This document shows, piece after piece, positions 25,462-34,487 of a stretch of DNA of 64,000 nt. Source of the stretch: Cyclobacteriaceae bacterium (GTDB taxonomy: Bacteria; Bacteroidota; Bacteroidia; Cytophagales; Cyclobacteriaceae); NCBI GenBank assembly GCA_020436165.1, contig JAGQYI010000020.1, positions 1-64,000 of the forward strand, read 5' to 3'. How positions within the stretch are numbered: the first letter of the stretch is position 1; each line of letters begins with the position of its first letter. Under the pieces are notes generated by a model. The model had not been told where the DNA came from. It saw only the letters and a program-made list of their open reading frames with translations, and ran no database searches. The position numbers were made by a program, and so were the translations under genes.

Positions 25462-26112
25462 ATGAAGTTGATGAACGCTTTTAAACTTTTGGCAGCAACC
25501 GGGGCCTTTTTCTTAATAGGATGCAAAGCCCATGATAACAACCCTGGTTTTGAATATGCTCCCAATATGTATCATTCGGTTGCATATGAACCTCTAAAGC
25601 AAATCATGGATAAAGATGCAGGTAAGTGGGTTAACTCATCAGGTGAGGATATTGGGGAATACTACAGTTCCAATCCTAACAACCCTTTTTCAATGAATAT
25701 GAGGGTTCCGCCTGCTAATACGGTTAAAAGAGGAGAATTCCTCCCTTACCGCATTCCAAAGGACAGCCTTGAGTATGCATCTCGCGTGCTCAAAAACCCT
25801 TTGACCGGAGATATGGACGAGCTCACCAAAGAAGGTGGGGTACTGTATGGAAAATTCTGTTTGCATTGCCATGGCCCTAAAGCTATGGGAGATGGTCCTG
25901 TGGGAAGTCCTCCCGCAGATGATCCTAATGGTGTTCCTCCATTTGCGGGGGTAGCAAACCTGCAAGGAGCTGCACTAAAGAATATTACCGAAGGGCATAT
26001 ATTTCACGTAATTACCTGGGGTAAAGGTCGCATGGGTTCGCATGCTTCTCAGTTGAACCAGAGAGAGCGATGGGAAATTGCTATGTATGTTAAAAAACTT
26101 CAAAATCAATAA
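25462..26112 (+). CDS. actE: ACIII monoheme cytochrome c subunit ActE
   Basis: The start at 25462 gives 216 aa with a lipoprotein signal (MKLMNAFKLLAATGAFFLIGC), preferred over 25426, which would overlap actD and add 12 residues. One CxxCH (CLHCH) with a distal Met region (GRMGSHASQ) marks a monoheme cytochrome c. It is membrane-anchored by lipid on the periplasmic side and passes electrons from ActA to the oxidase or a soluble cytochrome. Confidence 0.93.
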   Translation: MKLMNAFKLLAATGAFFLIGCKAHDNNPGFEYAPNMYHSVAYEPLKQIMDKDAGKWVNSSGEDIGEYYSSNPNNPFSMNMRVPPANTVKRGEFLPYRIPKDSLEYASRVLKNPLTGDMDELTKEGGVLYGKFCLHCHGPKAMGDGPVGSPPADDPNGVPPFAGVANLQGAALKNITEGHIFHVITWGKGRMGSHASQLNQRERWEIAMYVKKLQNQ

Positions 26113-26121
26113 TAAGGAGCT

Positions 26122-27450
26122 ATGACTATTTCAGAAGAAAGATTTGAGTTTACTTCAAAAGCCAAACGCAACCTGGCTATATTGCTTGTAGTTGGTATTG
26201 TGCTTTTATTGATAGGCATATTCTCCAATATGGGAGGTGGTCATGGCCATGAAGAACATGCAGTCCTGCAAACTTCTTCACAAGCACATCTTGTGGCCTT
26301 CAATGGTTCCGAAGGAGAGCATGCTGCAGAAGCAGGTGAGCATCATGAAACAGCGACCTGGTTGAAGAGACTATACGCTGATCTCTGGATCAACAATGTA
26401 TTCTTTACAGGTTTAGGCATTATTGGTTTGTTTTTCGTGGCAATTCAGTATGCTTCGCAATCGGCCTGGTCTACTGGCTTTTTGCGAATACCAACAGCTA
26501 TGGCTAACTGGCTGCCAATAGCAGCAGTGCTTATGCTGGCTGTGTTCCTGCTAGGTAAGCATGATTTATTCCACTGGACACACGAATATTTGTATGATAA
26601 AAGTAGCCCTGAGTACGATCCAATAATTGATGGTAAAAAGGGCTTTTTGAATTTACCATTCTATTTAGGTCGTATGATCGTATTCTTTGGGGCATGGCTT
26701 CTTTTCTTTTACTACATTAAGAAACGAATTTTTGCCGAAGATATCGAAGAGTTTGGTGTAAGCCGTTGGAAACAAATCAGGAGTAGCTCTGCATGGTTCC
26801 TTGTGTTCTTTGCAGTTTCTTCATCTATTGCAGCCTGGGACTGGGTTATGTCAATTGACACGCATTGGTTCAGTACCTTATTTGGATGGTATGTTTTCTC
26901 AAGCTGGTGGGTATCGGGCCTGGCATTTATTGCTCTAATAGTGGTTGTACTAAAAGAAAAAGGGTACCTGTCAATTGTAAACGAAAATCACCTGCACGAT
27001 TTGGGTAAATTCGTTTTTGGTTTTACTATTTTCTGGACCTACCTGTGGTTCTCGCAATTCCTGTTAATTTACTACGCGAATATACCAGAGGAGTCTGTTT
27101 ATTTTATTCAGAGATTAACAACCGGTCAATACAGACCTGTGTTCTATATAAATCTTTTTGTAAATTTCGTGTTCCCGTTCTTGTTCTTAATGACAAGGGA
27201 CTCTAAGAGGAAGCTTGCCACCATGAAAATTGCTGCAGTTGTTGTGATTGCAGGGCATTGGCTGGATTTCTATCTTATGATCACTCCGGGAACAATGAAG
27301 TATGAAGGTGGGTTCGGTTTCATGGAAATCGGAACAACACTTATTTTCTTGGGCGCATTTTTATGGGTAACATTAAGTAATCTTTCCAAGCACTTACTTA
27401 TACCTAAGAATCACCCTACATTGGAGGAAAGTTTACACCACCATATTTAA
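26122..27450 (+). CDS. actF: ACIII integral membrane subunit ActF
   Basis: A 442-aa protein with about ten transmembrane helices, the NrfD-like paralog of ActC. A His-rich insert GGGHGHEEH lies after TM1, and SSIAAWDWVMSIDTHWFSTLFGWYVFSSWW is highly characteristic of the family. It may form a proton path in ACIII. Unusually, an SD-like AAGGAG lies just before the ATG (26114-26119), though spacing of 2 nt is short. Confidence 0.94.
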   Translation: MTISEERFEFTSKAKRNLAILLVVGIVLLLIGIFSNMGGGHGHEEHAVLQTSSQAHLVAFNGSEGEHAAEAGEHHETATWLKRLYADLWINNVFFTGLGIIGLFFVAIQYASQSAWSTGFLRIPTAMANWLPIAAVLMLAVFLLGKHDLFHWTHEYLYDKSSPEYDPIIDGKKGFLNLPFYLGRMIVFFGAWLLFFYYIKKRIFAEDIEEFGVSRWKQIRSSSAWFLVFFAVSSSIAAWDWVMSIDTHWFSTLFGWYVFSSWWVSGLAFIALIVVVLKEKGYLSIVNENHLHDLGKFVFGFTIFWTYLWFSQFLLIYYANIPEESVYFIQRLTTGQYRPVFYINLFVNFVFPFLFLMTRDSKRKLATMKIAAVVVIAGHWLDFYLMITPGTMKYEGGFGFMEIGTTLIFLGAFLWVTLSNLSKHLLIPKNHPTLEESLHHHI

Positions 27451-27490
27451 TTTTTTATAAGTGAAACAAGTGACTTAATATAGTATCGAT

Positions 27491-28549
27491 ATGCAAAGTT
27501 TGTTATTAGGCATTAGTGTGGTATTAGTACTGGTCATACTTTTTATGATCTTTAAACTTACCACCTTGATTGGTGTAGCCAAAGGCTCTAAATCTGATGA
27601 AGACGCTGGTAGTAATAAGGTTAATGCCGGCCTTATGCTTGCCTTTTTAATCGTATCCGGAATTGCAACCGTATGGTCTTCAGTGGCCTGGTTTAAAGAT
27701 TACCACATTCCCATTGCTTCTGAGCATGGTGAGGTAACAGATCAGCTTTTCTGGATAACTATGGTAATTACAGGTATTGCTTTTGTAATTACTCAAATCC
27801 TTCTTTTCTATTTTGCATTCAGGTATCGACACAGCAAAAAGTCGGTAGCTAAGTACTACCCTGACAACAGCAAACTGGAATTGCTCTGGACAACCGTTCC
27901 TGCAATTGTACTAACCATCCTTATATTGTACGGATTAAAGGTTTGGAACAATGTAATGGGGCCTGCTCCGGAAGATGCCGAAGTAATTGAGGTAATGGGA
28001 GCACAGTTTGCGTGGAGGTTCCGTTATCCTGGCGAAGACAACGAGCTTGGCCGTTACGATTACAGGAAAATAGATGGTTCCAATGAGTTTGGAATGGATC
28101 TTTCAGATAAGAATTCGTTTGATGATTTTAATGCAAATGAACTGCACTTGCCAAAAGGCAAACCTGTTTTGTTAAAAATCAGAGCGCGTGATGTGCTTCA
28201 TAGCGTATTCCTTCCTCAGTTTCGTTTAAAAATGGACGCAGTGCCCGGTATGCCAACCCAGTTTTGGTTTGTACCTACTAAAACCACTGCAGAAATGAGA
28301 CAAGAAACGAATAATCCAGATTTCAATTACGAATTAGCCTGTACTGAAATTTGTGGTAAAGGTCATTTTTCAATGAAAAAGATCGTAGTAGTTGATGAGC
28401 CAGCCGATTACGAGGCTTGGAAAAAGCAACAAAAAACATGGCTTTCTCTTAATCCCGATTACTTATCTCAAGTGCCGGAAGACCTGAAAGAAATGGCCAT
28501 GATTTCTGCCAATATCGAAGATAACGAATCGAAAGATTCTTCATTATAA
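27491..28549 (+). CDS. coxB: cytochrome c oxidase subunit II
   Basis: A 352-aa subunit II with three hydrophobic segments at the N-terminus and a periplasmic CuA domain. The CuA ligands are visible as H in RDVLHSVFLPQ, then CTEICGKGHFSM (C-x3-C-x3-H-x2-M). No fused cytochrome c domain is present, so electrons must come from ActE or a separate cytochrome. It follows actF directly in the operon. Confidence 0.96.
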   Translation: MQSLLLGISVVLVLVILFMIFKLTTLIGVAKGSKSDEDAGSNKVNAGLMLAFLIVSGIATVWSSVAWFKDYHIPIASEHGEVTDQLFWITMVITGIAFVITQILLFYFAFRYRHSKKSVAKYYPDNSKLELLWTTVPAIVLTILILYGLKVWNNVMGPAPEDAEVIEVMGAQFAWRFRYPGEDNELGRYDYRKIDGSNEFGMDLSDKNSFDDFNANELHLPKGKPVLLKIRARDVLHSVFLPQFRLKMDAVPGMPTQFWFVPTKTTAEMRQETNNPDFNYELACTEICGKGHFSMKKIVVVDEPADYEAWKKQQKTWLSLNPDYLSQVPEDLKEMAMISANIEDNESKDSSL

Positions 28550-28567
28550 GAAATAAACACTGTTATT

Positions 28568-30481
28568 ATGTCGACCGCTCATATTGAATTAACGGATGTA
28601 ATGCACGATGATCATGGGCATCATGATCAGAGCTTCATATCAAAGTATATTTTTAGCACCGACCACAAAACAATTGCCAAGCAATTCCTGATTTCAGGTA
28701 TTTTTTGGGCATTGATTGGGGGCATCCTTTCCTTGATTTTCAGGCTGCAGTTAGGTTTTCCCAATATGGATATGTCCTGGTTGCAACCTTTTCTTGGTCA
28801 CTGGATAAATGTTGATCCAACTTCGGGCGTTGGAAAACTGGATACTGAGTTTTATCTGGCGTTGGTTACAATGCATGGCACCATTATGGTATTCTTTGTA
28901 CTAACTGCCGGCCTAAGTGGTACATTCAGTAACTTCCTGATTCCCCTTCAAATCGGAGCCCGTGATATGGCCTCTGGTTTCATGAATATGCTTTCTTACT
29001 GGTTCTTCTTTGCTTCCAGTGTAATCATGTTCTCATCCATGTTTATTTCTACAGGCCCTGCTGCTGGCGGATGGGTTATTTATCCACCACTTAGTGCTTT
29101 GCCACAGGCAATTTCCGGGTCTGGTCTTGGAATGACATTATGGTTGGCTTCAATGGCATTATTTATTGTTTCTACACTTTTAGGAGGTATAAATTACATA
29201 GCTACTGTAATTAACCTGAGAACGGATGGCATGTCATTCTCAAAACTACCTCTTACAATATGGGCGTTTTTCTTAACAGCCGTTATTGGTCTGCTTTCAT
29301 TCCCCGTACTTCTGTCAGCAGCTTTGCTGTTGATCCTGGATAGAAGCTTTGGGACAAGTTTTTATCTTTCAGAGATTTATATTGGAGGGGAAGCATTGCC
29401 CAACCTTGGTGGAAGCCCGATTCTATACCAACATTTGTTCTGGTTCCTGGGTCACCCTGAGGTGTATATCGTTCTTTTGCCTTCATTGGGAATAACCTCC
29501 GAAATCATTTCAACCAATTCGCGTAAGCCTATTTTTGGGTATCGTGCCATGATAGGTTCAATGATGGGAATTGCGGTTCTATCGTTTGTGGTTTGGGCGC
29601 ACCATATGTTTGTGTCTGGCCTTAACCCGTTCGTTGGGTCCATTTTTGTGTTGCTAACACTTATAATAGCCGTTCCTTCTGCAATAAAGGCATTTAATTA
29701 CATTACCACACTTTGGAAAGGTAATATCGTATTTACCCCTGCAATGTTGTTTTCAATAGGACTGGTTTCTTTCTTTATTGCAGGTGGTATTACAGGCATT
29801 TTTCTCGGAAACGCAGCCTTGGATATTCAATTGCATGACACCTATTTTGTTGTTGCTCACTTTCACCTCGTAATGGGTAGTGCGGCATTTTTTGGCATGG
29901 TAGCCGGTGTGTATCATTGGTTCCCCAAAATGTTTGGGCGAATGATGGACAGAAAACTAGGCTATATTCATTTCTGGGTTTCCTTTATCGGTATTTACTC
30001 CGTTTTCTTTCCAATGCATTACATAGGAATTGCTGGCTTTCCAAGAAGGTATTACTCATTTACCAACTTTGACGCATTTAGTAGTTTTACTGATTTGAAT
30101 GCGTTTATCAGTATTGCCGCAGGGGTAACATTCCTGGCGCAGTTGCTGTTTGTATTTAACTTCTTCTACAGCATGTTCAAAGGGAAAAGAGCTACTGCTA
30201 ACCCTTGGAAATCAAATACATTGGAATGGACCACACCTATCAATCCAGGCCATGGTAACTGGCCGGGTCCAATTCCAAAGGTGTATCGTTGGCCATATGA
30301 TTACAGTAAACCTCCAACAGAGGAGTACTGGGAAAAGATGACAGAGGAAGAAAAAGAAAACTGGCCGGACTTTATTCCTCAAACAGTTCCTTATTCGGAA
30401 ACACCGGAGTCGAACTTACCTCATGAGCAGGAATTAGCTGAGAAAGAGAAAAAAGAAGATAAAGGAATAGAAATAGAATAA
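28568..30481 (+). CDS. coxA: cytochrome c oxidase subunit I
   Basis: A 637-aa heme-copper oxidase subunit I. The heme a ligand is in VTMHGTIMVFF, the CuB histidine and the crosslinked Tyr are in LGHPEVYIVLLPSLG, further CuB ligands are in VWAHHMFVSGL, and the heme a/a3 ligands are in HDTYFVVAHFHLVMGS. A Tyr in the GHPEVY site points to an A-type oxidase. It reduces oxygen to water and pumps protons. The C-terminal acidic tail is long (about 60 residues). Confidence 0.98.
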   Translation: MSTAHIELTDVMHDDHGHHDQSFISKYIFSTDHKTIAKQFLISGIFWALIGGILSLIFRLQLGFPNMDMSWLQPFLGHWINVDPTSGVGKLDTEFYLALVTMHGTIMVFFVLTAGLSGTFSNFLIPLQIGARDMASGFMNMLSYWFFFASSVIMFSSMFISTGPAAGGWVIYPPLSALPQAISGSGLGMTLWLASMALFIVSTLLGGINYIATVINLRTDGMSFSKLPLTIWAFFLTAVIGLLSFPVLLSAALLLILDRSFGTSFYLSEIYIGGEALPNLGGSPILYQHLFWFLGHPEVYIVLLPSLGITSEIISTNSRKPIFGYRAMIGSMMGIAVLSFVVWAHHMFVSGLNPFVGSIFVLLTLIIAVPSAIKAFNYITTLWKGNIVFTPAMLFSIGLVSFFIAGGITGIFLGNAALDIQLHDTYFVVAHFHLVMGSAAFFGMVAGVYHWFPKMFGRMMDRKLGYIHFWVSFIGIYSVFFPMHYIGIAGFPRRYYSFTNFDAFSSFTDLNAFISIAAGVTFLAQLLFVFNFFYSMFKGKRATANPWKSNTLEWTTPINPGHGNWPGPIPKVYRWPYDYSKPPTEEYWEKMTEEEKENWPDFIPQTVPYSETPESNLPHEQELAEKEKKEDKGIEIE

Positions 30482-30488
30482 GTTTAGC

Positions 30489-31400
30489 GTGATAGATAGT
30501 ACACTGCATACTCATGTTTCATTAGGCATTAAAGACCGAACGAGGGCTTACATAGAGCTTTTAAAGTTGAGGCTCTCATTTCTTGTTGCCTTTTCTTCAG
30601 GTTTTGGTTATGCGCTTGGAGCCTCAAACTTTAGTTGGGCAACCTTGGGATGGCTTTTCCTAGGCGGACTTATGGTTTCCGGAGCCTCGGTAACCATAAA
30701 CCAAATTCTTGAAAAGGAGTACGATGCATTAATGAAACGTACAAAAAAGAGACCTTTACCAACCAACCGAATTAGTGTAAAGGAGGCTAAAATCTTCACT
30801 TTTGTAATTGGAATTGCAGGATTGGGGATTTTAGCTTTAGCTACAAACTGGTTAACAGTTGCCTTGTCGCTTTTGTCCCTTGTTCTTTATGGTTTTGTAT
30901 ATACTCCATTAAAAAGGGTTGGGCCAATAGCAGTATTTGTTGGGGCTATTCCAGGGGCACTTCCACCCTTGTTGGGTTGGGTAGCTGCTACCGGTAGAAT
31001 TGACGTTGCGGCTTTGGTAATATTTGGCATACAGTTTATCTGGCAATTTCCTCATTTCTGGGCCATTGCCTGGGTAGCAGATGAAGATTATAAGAAAGCC
31101 GGGTTTAAATTATTGCCCGGAGGAGGAAAGAGAGACCTTAACACGGCTTTTCAAATAATGATTTATACTTTGGTTTTGGTGCCATTGGGAGTACTACCCG
31201 CTCAATTTGGTATTACAGGACTTTATTCGGCATTTGTGGTTACACTTTGTGGAGCTTTGTTTTTCTCGCAAACCTTCTTTTTAATGAAACAGTGTTTGAG
31301 TGGAGAATCAAGTGCTTACAAAGCAGCACGTTCCATAATGTTTGGTTCTTTTTTATATCTACCTATTGTTCAAATAGCTTTTTTACTAGATAAAGTATAA
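30489..31400 (+). CDS. ctaB: protoheme IX farnesyltransferase (heme O synthase)
   Basis: A 303-aa UbiA-family prenyltransferase with about nine helices. The Asp-rich catalytic motif is NQILEKEYDALMKRTKKRPLP, and WQFPHFWAIAWVADEDYKKAGFKLLPG carries the second one. It makes heme O, the precursor of heme A for the oxidase encoded beside it. GTG start at 30489. Its stop overlaps the next ATG by one base (TAATG). Confidence 0.96.
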   Translation: MIDSTLHTHVSLGIKDRTRAYIELLKLRLSFLVAFSSGFGYALGASNFSWATLGWLFLGGLMVSGASVTINQILEKEYDALMKRTKKRPLPTNRISVKEAKIFTFVIGIAGLGILALATNWLTVALSLLSLVLYGFVYTPLKRVGPIAVFVGAIPGALPPLLGWVAATGRIDVAALVIFGIQFIWQFPHFWAIAWVADEDYKKAGFKLLPGGGKRDLNTAFQIMIYTLVLVPLGVLPAQFGITGLYSAFVVTLCGALFFSQTFFLMKQCLSGESSAYKAARSIMFGSFLYLPIVQIAFLLDKV

Positions 31401-31981
31401 TGGTTACAGATATTAATATAGCAGGAGCACCTAAAAAACAGTTGTCCATAAATCCAAAGAGATTTATTCTTTGGCTGTTCATGGTATCTATTGTTATGGT
31501 GTTTGCTTCGCTTACCAGTGGTTTTATTGTTCGGCAGTCTGAAGGAAACTGGTTAAACTACGAACTACCTTCACAGCTGCTTATAAGCACAATCATCTTA
31601 GTGCTCAGTAGCGTATCGGTGCAGTGGGCGGTTAGCGCAGCAAAGAAAAAGGAGTTAAGTAAAACTCGTTTTGGTCTGAGCATTACTTTGCTTCTTGGAA
31701 CAATATTTCTCATCTCTCAGGTTTGGGTATGGAGTATATTGGTACAGGAGCAAGTTTATTTTGTTGGTAACCCTGGAGGCTCATTTTTATATGTATTAAT
31801 GGGTGTTCACGCTTTTCACCTAATAAGTGGGTTAATTTATTTGCTTATTATGCTCGTAAGAACATTTAAGGAAGATAAAGCTTCAAAGCTCCAGTTCCAG
31901 CTTGGAATGAGTGCCACTTACTGGCATTTTCTTGATGGATTGTGGATCTATTTGTATGTGTTTTTAATTATATATCATTAA
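31400..31981 (+). CDS. cytochrome c oxidase subunit III family protein (first)
   Basis: A 193-aa protein with five transmembrane helices. GVHAFHLISGLIYL and the ending SATYWHFLDGLWIYLYVFLI are the subunit III signature. It is short for subunit III and is paired with a second subunit III protein downstream, an arrangement seen in Bacteroidota caa3/aa3 operons. It stabilises subunit I and the proton entry path. Translationally coupled to ctaB. Confidence 0.93.
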   Translation: MVTDINIAGAPKKQLSINPKRFILWLFMVSIVMVFASLTSGFIVRQSEGNWLNYELPSQLLISTIILVLSSVSVQWAVSAAKKKELSKTRFGLSITLLLGTIFLISQVWVWSILVQEQVYFVGNPGGSFLYVLMGVHAFHLISGLIYLLIMLVRTFKEDKASKLQFQLGMSATYWHFLDGLWIYLYVFLIIYH

Positions 31982-31992
31982 TATAGAACAAT

Positions 31993-32658
31993 ATGTCAGC
32001 AACTACTGTAACAGCAAAAGCAGATTGGAGTGGGGGTAAGTCGCCCTTCAACGTAAGCTATGGTAAGCTTATGATGTGGTTATTCCTTCTTTCCGATGCC
32101 TTTACATTTTCAGGATTTCTGGTTGCCTATGGTTTGGTTCGCTTTAGTGCCAAATCGTGGCCTGTGCCTGAGCAAGTATTTGATGCCGTTCCATTTCTTC
32201 ATGGAATAGAGCTTCCACTGGTTTTTGTGGGTATAATGACATTTATTTTGATCCTGAGTAGTGTTACTATGGTGCTGGCTGTAGATGCCGGTCATAGAAT
32301 GGATAGGAAAGGAGTACAAAAATGGTTGTTCTGGACCATTATTGGAGGTATTACCTTCCTGAGTTGTCAGGCTTTTGAGTGGACTCACTTTATTATGGGT
32401 ACCGGTGCAGGAGGCGCAAATCTGGTTTGGAATGAATATGGTCCACCTGATTTTGCTGCTTTCTTCTTCTTTATTACGGGGTTTCATGGTACGCACGTAT
32501 TGAGTGGTGTTGTATTAAATTACCTTGTATACTATAACACAGTAAGAGGAGTTTATGAGCAAAGAGGCCATTACGATATGGTAGAAAAAGTTGGTCTTTA
32601 CTGGCACTTTGTGGATTTGGTTTGGGTATTTGTATTTACCTTCTTTTACCTGGTTTAA
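31993..32658 (+). CDS. cytochrome c oxidase subunit III family protein (second)
   Basis: A 221-aa protein with five helices. FITGFHGTHVLSGVVLNY and VGLYWHFVDLVWVFVFTFFYLV are typical subunit III motifs. Low similarity to the first copy apart from these sites suggests an ancient duplication rather than a recent one. 11 nt after the first copy. Confidence 0.95.
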   Translation: MSATTVTAKADWSGGKSPFNVSYGKLMMWLFLLSDAFTFSGFLVAYGLVRFSAKSWPVPEQVFDAVPFLHGIELPLVFVGIMTFILILSSVTMVLAVDAGHRMDRKGVQKWLFWTIIGGITFLSCQAFEWTHFIMGTGAGGANLVWNEYGPPDFAAFFFFITGFHGTHVLSGVVLNYLVYYNTVRGVYEQRGHYDMVEKVGLYWHFVDLVWVFVFTFFYLV

Positions 32659-32682
32659 TATTGAAATAGAAATTTATAGAAT

Positions 32683-33012
32683 ATGTCAGCTGAACAAAAT
32701 AACAACGTGGTAGTGCAACCTGTAGATAATGCTAAGATCAAGCAGATATTAAAGGTGGCGCTTATACTCTTTGTAGTAACCATAATTGAATTTATTGTGG
32801 CTTTCACAATGCAGGAAAGCCCACTTAGAACTTCGTTCTTTGTGATAATGACCCTTGTAAAGGCTTTTTATATTATTTCTGAATTTATGCATCTCGGTCA
32901 CGAGGTAAAAGCCATGATTTGGACAGTGGCGGTACCGGTTATTTTTATTATCTGGTTGATAATTGCGCTTTTAATGGAAGGCGAATCCATTTATGTAATG
33001 AGATTCTTCTAG
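32683..33012 (+). CDS. cytochrome c oxidase subunit IV family protein
   Basis: A 109-aa protein with three hydrophobic helices. LFVVTIIEFIVAF, MTLVKAFYIISEFMHLGHE and the third helix VPVIFIIWLIIALLMEGE fit the prokaryotic subunit IV (caa3-type COX4) family. It is the last gene before a strong terminator. Confidence 0.93.
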   Translation: MSAEQNNNVVVQPVDNAKIKQILKVALILFVVTIIEFIVAFTMQESPLRTSFFVIMTLVKAFYIISEFMHLGHEVKAMIWTVAVPVIFIIWLIIALLMEGESIYVMRFF

Positions 33013-33035
33013 AAAATTCCTTCCCAAAAATACTC

Positions 33036-33068
33036 AAGTCAGATTATCTTTGATGGTCTGACTTTTTT
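33036..33068 (+). terminator. rho-independent terminator after the oxidase genes
   Basis: AAGTCAGA (33036-33043) and TCTGACTT (33057-33064) form a perfect 8-bp stem ending in a T-run, 24 nt past the subunit IV stop. Three same-strand genes follow, so read-through or a separate promoter must serve them. Confidence 0.85.
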
Positions 33069-33101
33069 GTTTGAATACCGAAATTTTTATTAAGGTGTGC
33101 A

Positions 33102-33656
33102 GTGAAAAGAGCTTTTAAATTTTTTGTATTGATTGTGGCACTTGTCTTTCCCGTGCTCATCTATTTGTTTTTAAGAGGTTTCGGTGAAAATCATTTTGCA
33201 ATTCCTGTTTATTACGAAAATGGAATTTCAATAGATGGGTGTAAGGATGAAGCAGGTAAAAAACATTTAGTGCAATTTGAAACATATGCTTTAGGGGAGG
33301 CGCATTTATTTTATTTTCCTCAGTGGGTTACTAACGATGAGTTTTACAGGCAGTGTGAGCGTATACATACAAAGTGGCCTCAGCTGCAGTTTACTGCAAT
33401 AGCAGACAGTAGTTATTCAAAACCAAGAATAGGAAATAAATTGGTGGTGGCAGATCAAAAGCATTTGTATGAAATTGCTAATTGCTCTTTGGTTCTTGGC
33501 CAGGATAGTAGTATTCATCATCCAGCTTATAACCAGCTTGTTCTGGTAGATACGCATAAACAGATAAGAGGATACTATAAAGGCAACGAGTTAAAGGATA
33601 TGGATAGGTTAGATGTGGAGTTGGAGATTTTAAATAAAGAGGAGCACTCATTATGA
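33102..33656 (+). CDS. SCO-like protein lacking the CxxxC copper motif
   Basis: A 184-aa protein with a GTG start and an N-terminal membrane anchor (about 6-25), then a thioredoxin-like region. The ending NQLVLVDTHKQIRGYYKGNEL followed by a helix matches SCO1/SenC proteins (LVDxxGxIRGxY), and its position after the oxidase genes is the usual place of SCO. But where CxxxC should be (after the FYFPQ strand) the sequence is WVTNDEFYRQC with a single C and no pair. It is therefore probably a structural or non-canonical assembly protein, or a degenerate SCO. The call rests on C-terminal pattern and context. Confidence 0.65.
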   Translation: MKRAFKFFVLIVALVFPVLIYLFLRGFGENHFAIPVYYENGISIDGCKDEAGKKHLVQFETYALGEAHLFYFPQWVTNDEFYRQCERIHTKWPQLQFTAIADSSYSKPRIGNKLVVADQKHLYEIANCSLVLGQDSSIHHPAYNQLVLVDTHKQIRGYYKGNELKDMDRLDVELEILNKEEHSL

Positions 33657-34201
33657 ATAAGATAATTATTGGAGTTTTAAGTATTGCGATTCCACTTGTG
33701 GTGGCGATACTTTTTTTTACGACAAAAAGTGAAGTAAATGTGTCATGGTTGCATGTATTGCCATCCGTTAACGCTACATTAAATGGAACAACAAGTGTGG
33801 TATTGCTTTTGGCGTTGTACTTTATAAAAAATGGTAACGAAAAACGCCATGAGCAGCTGATGAAGTTTGCATTTATTTTGGGGGCTTTGTTTTTGGTTTC
33901 GTATGTTCTGTACCATGCTACCGTGCCAAGCACAATTTTTGGAGATACTAATGGGGATGGGGTTTTACAGGCTTCTGAAAAAATGGAAGCTGGTTCTATG
34001 CGGTCCGTCTATCTGGGTATTTTGCTCTCACACATTTTATTGGCTGTAATTGCTCTTCCTCTTATCTTAACTGCGTTTTATCATGGTCTTAATAAGAATC
34101 GTGAAAAGCACAGAAGAATTGTAAAGTTTACGTTTCCGATATGGCTATATGTTTCTATAACCGGGGTTTTGGTTTACATTCTTATTAGTCCCTACTATTA
34201 A
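33653..34201 (+). CDS. DUF420 family membrane protein
   Basis: A 182-aa protein with four to five transmembrane helices. WLHVLPSVNATLNGTTSVVLL, KRHEQLMKFAF and the C-terminal HRRIVKFTFPIWLYVSITGVLVY are DUF420 marks. The helices carry conserved histidines (HVLP, H at H-E-Q, HATVPS, SHILLA, H-R-R) that may bind metal or heme. DUF420 genes usually sit beside cytochrome oxidase genes; the role is presumed assembly. ATGA overlap with the SCO-like gene shows coupling. Confidence 0.88.
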   Translation: MNKIIIGVLSIAIPLVVAILFFTTKSEVNVSWLHVLPSVNATLNGTTSVVLLLALYFIKNGNEKRHEQLMKFAFILGALFLVSYVLYHATVPSTIFGDTNGDGVLQASEKMEAGSMRSVYLGILLSHILLAVIALPLILTAFYHGLNKNREKHRRIVKFTFPIWLYVSITGVLVYILISPYY

Positions 34202-34213
34202 TTACTTTTGAAT

Positions 34214-34462
34214 ATGGCCAAGATAAAAGCAACTTTACTTTCTGCTGCTCTCATATTTCTTTTAAATGGAGCTTCATTTGCCCAATGTGCCATGTGCAGA
34301 GCCACTTTGGAAACAAATGTTAATAATGGTTCGGAAGAGCAAATGGCTGCAACGCTAAACTTTGGTATCATGTATTTGTTTGCTGCACCTTATATTTTGG
34401 TAGGGGTTGTGGGTTATTTATGGTATAAACAAAGTAGAAGATCTTCGTCTCCCTATAAATAA
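34214..34462 (+). CDS. small CxxC membrane protein, oxidase-linked
   Basis: An 82-aa protein from ATG at 34214 (a TTG two codons earlier is possible). It has a signal/anchor segment (MAKIKATLLSAALIFLLNGA), then a CAMC motif right after the likely cleavage site (FAQ/CAMC), a short polar middle and a second transmembrane helix at about 53-70. Related small proteins follow DUF420 genes in other Bacteroidota as far as I recall. CxxC outside the membrane suggests metal or thiol chemistry for the oxidase; function unknown. Confidence 0.7.
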   Translation: MAKIKATLLSAALIFLLNGASFAQCAMCRATLETNVNNGSEEQMAATLNFGIMYLFAAPYILVGVVGYLWYKQSRRSSSPYK

Positions 34463-34487
34463 TTAATCGTTTCAATTCAGATTTACT

